From positions 26,240,144 through 26,304,143 of the forward strand of contig OX485809.1 of NCBI GenBank assembly GCA_950295325.1: DNA of 64,000 nt, given 5' to 3'. The notes beneath the pieces are model-generated. The model was given only the letters and a program-made list of their open reading frames with translations. It was not told where the DNA came from and searched no databases. Numbering within the stretch: position 1 is the stretch's first letter; every line of letters begins with the position of its first letter. The position numbers and the translations under genes were made by a program. The DNA comes from Polytrichum commune (Eukaryota > Streptophyta > Polytrichopsida > Polytrichales > Polytrichaceae). Of this stretch, positions 57,756 through 64,000 are shown piece by piece.

Positions 57756-58502
57756 TCAGCTCCTGACGGCATTTTTGTCATTCTTCTCAGTGAGGAAGTG
57801 AGCCAACATATCGTCTTCGTCAATATCTTCATCATCATCAAAATCTTTCTCAAAGTCAAGATCTTCATCATATTCATCCTCAGACACCTCCTCCACGACC
57901 TTGCCGCCCTTCACCTCAAAGAATTGCCGCCCAGTCAACCTTTTCTCTTTGGAAGCAAGCAACGCAGATTCTGGCATCAACTTGGCTTTTTCAAGGGCGA
58001 TTTCTGCCTCATACCTATCCCTCCACACAACGAAATTTTCCATGGTTACAACCTCCCCATGGGCTACATAAACCTCCTCTTTCTCTTCCTCGTCATCGTC
58101 CTCAGCTTCCTCCTCCTGTTGCCCATACTTCTCCCGCAACCACTCTTTCGCGGATGTTGCCAAGGTGTACATCATCGCCATGCCTAGGTTATCCTTCGCC
58201 TCCTCCTCCAGCTTCTGCTGAAGCTGCTTGATGTCTGCGTCATTGATTCCTTGTAAACTTCGCACTTTAAGATGCGGCGGCTCGTCAGGGTAAGTAGGAG
58301 TATGTGCAAAGATGACCGCCAAACGCACCGGTATGTCTGTCGGCTCGTCTTCATCGTCGTCCATGGGAGAGACAGTAATCTGGAAGCACCTTGCGCTCGT
58401 TCCTAATCCGCTCTCTTCACTTGGAATCTCTGCGATGTCGTTCATTAATATGGCCTGCAACGCCTCCACTTCCATCTCCTGTTCCCCTTCATAATCCGTC
58501 AT
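57756..58502 (-). CDS. RWDD1-like: RWD domain-containing protein 1 homologue (RWDD1/Gir2 type)
   Basis: A cytosolic protein of the RWDD1/Gir2 family. Family members bind Gcn1 on the ribosome and the DRG/Rbg translational GTPases, acting in translation control. This single-exon gene encodes 248 aa, close to the usual length of about 250. Residues 1-120 form the RWD domain, with MTDYEGEQEMEVEALQAILM at the start, CFQITV, the diagnostic YPDEPP at 71-76, and ENLGM-like DNLGMAMMYTL before the last helix. An acidic Glu/Asp run at about 130-143 follows, then VAHGEVVTMENFVVW and KLMPESALLASKEKRLTGRQ, which match plant members. A long acidic tail ends EDDMLAHFLTEKNDKNA. The start is the first ATG and fits family N-termini. 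It has no introns, no premature stop and a normal C-terminus, so it reads as functional, although the lack of introns leaves a retrocopy origin possible. Confidence 0.93.
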   Translation of the reverse strand: MTDYEGEQEMEVEALQAILMNDIAEIPSEESGLGTSARCFQITVSPMDDDEDEPTDIPVRLAVIFAHTPTYPDEPPHLKVRSLQGINDADIKQLQQKLEEEAKDNLGMAMMYTLATSAKEWLREKYGQQEEEAEDDDEEEKEEVYVAHGEVVTMENFVVWRDRYEAEIALEKAKLMPESALLASKEKRLTGRQFFEVKGGKVVEEVSEDEYDEDLDFEKDFDDDEDIDEDDMLAHFLTEKNDKNAVRS

Positions 58503-59708
58503 CTTGCCCTAAACCCTAACGCAGCTTCTCCCTGTTCAATACCGCCTTCAATTCTCCTCAATTCAATTCTGCTTCAGAGATCATCAGCACACCACTACAT
58601 CAATCAATCTTCCGCCATCGTGACAGCATCAAAACAACATCAAAACAACATCATCAAACTCTCGTGATCGGATCGAGCCCTAATCCTCAATTTTTCTCTT
58701 CTCCTTCGCATTCCCAGGGTTTGTCACTTTCCCCTGCTCTCAGGAAATCATCAGCACATCTACCGAACGATGGGAACGCTTTCTTGTGCTGGCTGTGAAA
58801 TCTACAAATACAGTGCAAATCTCCGAATCCTAAGCCACTGGGAACACATCTGAAACGTGTGTGAACGTATGGAGCACGTATAGGGAACTGTATATCTCTC
58901 CTTCTTGTGTTGGAGTGAAATGTACAAACGCAGTGCAAATCTTGGAGGAAGACGTATTGGGAACGTATGTGAACGCACGAGGACGTTTAGGGAACTGTGT
59001 CTCTCTCCCTGGGCCCCTCTAATTTTGTGCTTCTTTGTGCTCTTAACACCGTTGTAGGCCATCATCAGCTTTTAGGTTCGATTTCAAAGTACTTTACGAT
59101 TTCTTTATTCCTATTACATGTGCATGCCGAGGCAGTACTTATTACTGTGAAGTGTTTTTAATTTCTTTTCTCTTTTGGAGGTCCGCTTTGAATCCTTTTG
59201 TTGTGTGCGAGGCGAGCTGTTATTATCGGACGTCAGGTTTTCTTAAGAGATTTGTGGTCTTCCTGCGCTAAGGATTCTCTTTCCATCGAGCCTTTCGTCA
59301 ATTGCGGAGAAGAACACACATGAATGAAGTGTTCCACCTACTATTTATAGAATGGTCGCAGAATTGGAGTACAGACAAGGTGGGACAATTTGAACATAGA
59401 ATCCACGTGCACGTCAAGAAGGCACATGAACTCTGTTCATTTTCGCTATTGACTGTAAGCTCTGACTCTAAGATAGCTCATTTGACTACTTGCATAGCTG
59501 AAGGAAAGACCTGATCAAGAGATGATTAATTTGCTTGCATTAGGTTTAGGGTTTATAGCATATCACTCCCCATTTCTCATGTCAGCTGCTATCTGAGAAT
59601 CACGGTTGGTAGGGAAGTTCGGCATTGCCACATGGTTTGGGCCATACGTTTTGGATTTTCTGTTTAGGGGTTGTGATTAACGCAGCGAATAGAAAAGAAA
59701 GAAAAGAA
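58503..59708. promoter_or_regulatory. Shared 1.2-kb region between two divergent genes
   Basis: The RWD gene leaves to the left and the lysine-rich gene to the right, so both 5' regions lie here. It contains a tandem duplication of about 120 bp (58780-58900 and 58901-59010), with TTCTTGTG, GTGAAATSTACAAAYRCAGTG, AACGTRTGTGAACG and GGGAACTGT in both units. A short frame at 59302-59514 shows no family resemblance and is probably 5' UTR. No TATA box could be assigned with confidence. Confidence 0.5.
58780..59010. repeat. Two tandem copies of an about 120-bp unit in the divergent promoter
   Basis: Both units carry CAGTGCAAATCT, GGGAACRYATSTGAA, and GGGAACTGTRTMTCTCTC in the same order. They differ by scattered changes. 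Their position about 280-510 bases from the RWD start codon suggests 5' UTR or promoter. Confidence 0.7.
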
Positions 59709-60467
59709 ATGTCGGCCCTATTACCAGTCCGAGGGACACAGATTTCTTGTGCACCGTGTTCAGTAGAGAGAGCTGCGGGTCTGCTACGGCGGTTTTTATC
59801 AAGCGATGCAGCAATGGAGTCAGGCATCAGCAGAGGGTACATAGAAACTGTGGCTCAAACATTGGATGACATGGTGGCTAGGAGTGGTGTTAAGAATGTC
59901 TCTAGGTCAAGAACTGGTGGGTTAACCTTCGACTACCCTGGAGAAGCAGAGGAGGCAAAGGCAATCTCAGATTTTGAAGCTCTGTTAGGGAACGAGAATG
60001 AGAAGACGACCTATGGACTTGATGATGAAGAAGAGCATGGGGAGTTAGGGCGGGAAGAGAAGTCCGGTGTTACCGAGATGCTTGCAACAAGCACTCGGGG
60101 CTCATTGGATGGCCATGAGGACTATAAAGGAGAAGTCATCAAGAAGAGCAAAAAGAAGAAGGATTCACATAGAGATATGACGATGAGTGGGTCACCTGCA
60201 AAGGTGCAAGAAACTCCAGGCTCAGACAGAAAGAAAAAGAAAAAACACAAAGGTAACTTTGAGGATGGAGACGTTCAAGCTGAATCAGGGTCCGGGGAGC
60301 TGGCTACTGAAGAATTAATTAGTGAGATAGGTGTTGGGAGGGAAGAAAGGGTTAGTGGTTCGGAGGAGAGCAAACACAAGAAGATTAAGAAAAGACCAAG
60401 TCAGGAGTCTCCAGGGGACGCCAATGACCAGCCTCGCAAGTCGAAGAAATCGAGAGTGTCAAATTGA
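59709..60467 (+). CDS. Lysine-rich, probably nuclear protein, intronless, 252 aa
   Basis: I do not recognise a named family. The ATG at 59709 is chosen because the sequence from MSALLPVRGTQISCAPCSVE onward has folded-protein composition, and the in-frame codons upstream do not begin with ATG. Residues about 1-60 form a helical domain (SVERAAGLLRRFLSSDAAME, GYIETVAQTLDDMV), the only part likely to be structured. After about residue 75 it is acidic and low in hydrophobic residues, with basic clusters resembling nuclear or nucleolar signals: KKSKKKKD, RKKKKKHKG, KHKKIKKRP and a final RKSKKSRVSN. The pattern of a short conserved head and a disordered charged tail is common in nucleolar proteins, which is an inference only. 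It is divergent from the RWD gene across 1.2 kb. It ends at TGA and has no introns. Confidence 0.72.
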   Translation: MSALLPVRGTQISCAPCSVERAAGLLRRFLSSDAAMESGISRGYIETVAQTLDDMVARSGVKNVSRSRTGGLTFDYPGEAEEAKAISDFEALLGNENEKTTYGLDDEEEHGELGREEKSGVTEMLATSTRGSLDGHEDYKGEVIKKSKKKKDSHRDMTMSGSPAKVQETPGSDRKKKKKHKGNFEDGDVQAESGSGELATEELISEIGVGREERVSGSEESKHKKIKKRPSQESPGDANDQPRKSKKSRVSN

Positions 60468-63400
60468 GGGGCAGCCTTCACACTGTGGTTACGTTTCTCA
60501 ATCTTATTTTTCCTATTCCTCCTATCTTTTGCAATCTCAAAAGAGTTGTTATTGCCTTGATGGTTCTATTTGAGGTTGTGACTCACCTTGAACTTTATGC
60601 TTGATACTGAAGATGTCGTGTAAATACACACCGCTACATATAACACATTGTGTGAGAAACAAACCAACAAGAGAGAAAAGCACATATGACAACTGCATAA
60701 GTAATTTACTCCTAATGGTCCACCTTCCCAGATGATGAAGTGAATGTTTTGCTGCTCCATGTTTATTTGGCTTATGAGGGTTGGAGTCTTTTGAATTGAG
60801 CAGCAACGTCGTGAAGTGGGATGAAGCAGTGTCTTGATATTTCGGAGCTCTTCACGTTTAGAAAAATGTGTGTCCGGGAAGAGGGACAGTGAGATTGACA
60901 ATAAGTAAGCAATTTCAGTTGTCTGTTTGATTTCTTTTGTCTCTTAAGAGAGGCAGACATTTTATAACTGGGTCGCATTCTTCAACTGCAGTTCTTGAAT
61001 TTCATCTTGAACAGATGCAAGGACCACAGTCTGCTTTATATAACTAGTGTGATTCGTATGATTCCAAAGCTGAACCCTAAACCCAAGACGAGTCCAGAGT
61101 GGTTATTGTGCCCATCCTTAGATTATGATTGTTCACCTCCAATTGGTAGGTTTTATGGTTGGCATGGTCAAACTACACTATCCGATATGAAGTACGAAGG
61201 GAGATGCATTGAATTTTGAGAAATGTGCATTTTTCTTTTTGAATTGCACTGGCAAACTCAAGTCGATGGTAGTATCATGAGGACATATTCCTGCTTCAGA
61301 CATAGGAGAAAGGACTTGAACATCTATGGTTAGCCACCCTCTCACGTCCTTCTGTTTTCTTTGCTTTTCTTTCAAAACAAATGGCGATTTCTGTTGTAAG
61401 ATCGTGCATAACAAAGAAACAAGAGTCTGGACATAATCCAGGGAACGTTGATGGAGGGTTAGTTTTGGTTGTAAGGTGGGGGCACCTATTGTGGACCCTT
61501 TGAGCATTCCAGGATATGTAGGGGTTAGATAACAAGATAAAAAAAAACTACATGAGCACACTAGCAAATTCAGATTAGGAATAATATAGTTGAGCTTTCT
61601 ATATTTGGAATATCTTATGAATCCTGAAATTGAAATCATTGATGACCTATACTGGTTTTCCCTCCAATATGCACATTTCAGGCTTGGACATGAATGTATG
61701 TATACATTAGAACCATGATAGGTCACTGTCCAGCCAGAGTCTAATGAGGCAACTCCACTGGGGCTATTTGTATGAATTGGGCTCTCCTATTTTGCTTGAA
61801 TCTGTTTTGCATCACCATGCATCAACAATTGGGGACCTCTTGACCTTTGGGATCTTGGAACCATTTTCTTGCTTGAAAATCTGTCAATGTGAAACTCAAG
61901 ATGACAATTTATTCGACCATGGTAGGGTTCCAGAATGGAGACATTTGAGTGCATTTGATTGCTGACAACGTAGATGGGAGTTGCTGTTGATGACCCATCC
62001 AAATTTTCTTCACCCTTACTGTGTGCATATGAACTCCATGGTTGCCTGCAGATTTTTGAGACGCACCCTTTAACTTAGAGCAAGTAGAGTTACAACCTGA
62101 ACCCAGACAAAATTAGTTGAACCAAGCAAATTTGCATTGCCACTATCTGAAACTGCCCTTCACAGACCTTGATGGTATGAAAACGATTCGTCAATACCTA
62201 AAGATGTACATTCTCAACTTCTTCATTTTCATTGAAAGGAATGCAGTGCCTTCTGATTAGTACAAATTCAGCCTTGGCCTGGTAGGACTCCAGGTATTGA
62301 AAGGAGCCACTTGTTGGAAATTAGATAGGAGATGAACAAAAAACCAACACAACTGACTTGACCCACAGCTGGTCTTGTGAATTTCTATAGCCATAAGAAG
62401 TGAAGGTTGTGTCAAATCAGGTACCCAGGGAGGAGTTTGGCGAGACTAATAGTTTTGTGATCTGTTTCTCGGAGTTTAAAATAGGTCATGCATAATTATT
62501 TATGTATTGGCATGGATGAGGAAATATCTCTATGAATTATTGCAAACCAAAAGTGATGGAAAATAACCTGTGAAACTTCATTCCTTGCCCTTGCTCTTGC
62601 CATTTGCCTCGGCCTAGCTCTGGTTGATTTAGTAATAGGTGGGCCTTGTCCTTGAACCCATTTTCGAGAGAAGGCAGCCTGCCATAAGACTTGAGTAAAC
62701 TTATTGTTAGTGGAGACTTATCAAGCCATGACTTGGTCTTGGTTCAAGGACCAAAGACTGAAGTGGCTCTCTCTTGTGCAAACCACCTCTAAGAAGACAG
62801 GTCTTAAATGGTTACTTTTTCCAGCTAGCCCAATTCTCCTAAGTATGAAACATGCAATTTGCTTGAGATGGTTAGCAAATCCAAATCAAGCCTGTAGCCA
62901 CTTTCCTTATAATTTTTGGAGTTCATGTGTATATCTTATTTATTCTCAAAGTGAAGATTCTTATATTCATTAAATGTTCGTATAGGGCCCTCTAATTATC
63001 TTACCTATTGAGCACGTAGTCCAGTCTCTTTTAAACACAAATCCATGAAGGGCAGGTTTCTAATGAACTCTGTCACTCCGTAGCAATAGCGTCACAAAAT
63101 CCCGAGTCAATGAATACATGCATTCTTGTAAGCAATCAATTGTCATAACCATTACTTAGATGGTGAAGGCAACAAATTCCTCATGCATGGCATGCATTAC
63201 ATTGGTTTTTAATGTCGATCTGATACAATGGAACTTTAAAGACATTGTTTGTACCGTAAGAGAATAATTTGGTCCACTTTTATATTTTCATCATGGCACA
63301 GCTAACATGTACAAAAGTACAAACAATTTGCTTTTTTTATATATAAGTCAATGTCATTACACACACACTCCCATAACATTTGAGCATAATCCATTGTAAA

Positions 63401-64000
63401 GAAAATACAGTAAAATAAAAACCTAAAAAAAGGGGAAAATAATTACAAACAACGAAACAGATCGATTCAAATACAAAGTTATATGAGTGCCTTATATGGT
63501 TACATTATGCCTAGTTCACATTCAAGAAAGACACGACAAATACAACCCCCTCATAGATGCTCCTTCACAAAACAACTAGAAAGTCAACCCCCTTGGCATA
63601 TTAACACCCATGGGCTAGAGGAGCAAGCCACACCCCAAGTACGGAATACTTCAAAATATCCAAACCACGGGGAGGTGACTATTGAAATTTTAGAAACCAC
63701 GTGAGATAAAAAATAAGGTCAATTTAATTCATCGAGGGTAAATTTTACAAATTCGTTAGATCTACCATAGCATTGGAAATATGTCCTCTACATGATTATT
63801 TGTAAAATAGGGTGGTGAATAATTCCTCCATTTTAGTAATCAGTAGAAAAAAAATAGGGTATTAGATATTGGATCCCCCCAAATGTGTGTAGTAGGATCA
63901 ATAGAATAATTATGGGTTTGACTACTTGGATGAAGAATTGTGTAAATTTTGTCCAAATTTGAATGAAACGCGTTAGTATGGAGGGAAATGTTGTGGATTT
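60468..64000. other. 3.5 kb without a recognised gene
   Basis: The first hundreds of bases should be 3' UTR of the lysine-rich gene. Minus-strand frames at 61178-61726 and 60566-60901 lack family resemblance, codon signature or splice support. Bases 62840-62970 resemble 29750-29900, a dispersed repeat. The sequence becomes very AT-rich after 63250. No tRNA, rRNA or element ends were seen. Confidence 0.4.

Noticed and set aside
61178-61726. Minus-strand frame of 182 codons with a hydrophobic middle
   Set aside because: No recognisable domain, no splice context and no ATG-supported start; the region is otherwise non-coding in character.

Overview
The window is nuclear DNA of a vascular land plant. 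It has GT-AG introns, plant-type protein families (NCL-type Na+/Ca2+ exchanger, C2-domain protein, RWD-domain protein) and a dense population of small DNA transposons (Stowaway-, PIF/Harbinger- and hAT-type MITEs). I cannot name the species or clade from the sequence.

Layout. 1-18 kb: two tandem genes on the minus strand encode EF-hand Na+/Ca2+ exchanger-like (NCL) proteins. Both have seven coding exons with identical intron phases: copy A at 2268-7401 (604 aa) and copy B at 13249-17894 (610 aa). They lie 5.8 kb apart, separated by a hAT-like MITE that a PIF-like MITE has split. 18.6-34 kb: no convincing host gene. This is a stack of nested elements with readable termini and target duplications: hAT MITEs with 8-bp duplications, PIF/Harbinger MITEs at TTA/TAA, TA-flanked MITEs with CACT ends, one Stowaway, and one tRNA-derived SINE with a 14-bp duplication. 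34.6-41 kb: a minus-strand gene with a C2 domain split over five small exons, followed by one 1.6-kb exon encoding a low-complexity Pro/Gln/Gly/Asp/Tyr-rich tail. Two decayed copies of its 3' end lie just downstream.

41.8-45.8 kb: a 4.0-kb PIF/Harbinger transposon with both of its genes, a Myb/SANT-like ORF1 and a DDE transposase, in convergent orientation. Both genes are disabled. 46-55 kb: a tandem repeat, a fold-back pair of about 215-bp arms, a MITE carrying a 1.6-kb solo LTR with a perfect 5-bp duplication, and more MITEs. 55.4-60.5 kb: an unrecognised intronless ORF (184 aa), an intronless RWD-domain protein of the RWDD1/Gir2 type on the minus strand, and, divergent from it across 1.2 kb, an intronless lysine-rich, probably nuclear protein. 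60.5-64 kb: no gene recognised.

How the genes relate. The two NCL copies should both act in membrane Na+/Ca2+ exchange. Copy A has changed residues in the second alpha-repeat, where copy B keeps the family pattern, so the pair may have diverged in function. The RWD gene and the lysine-rich gene may share a promoter region. The broken PIF/Harbinger element belongs to the superfamily that could have moved the TTA/TAA-flanked MITEs. All exon boundaries were inferred by eye from frame, phase, splice sites and agreement between paralogues; no transcript data were available.
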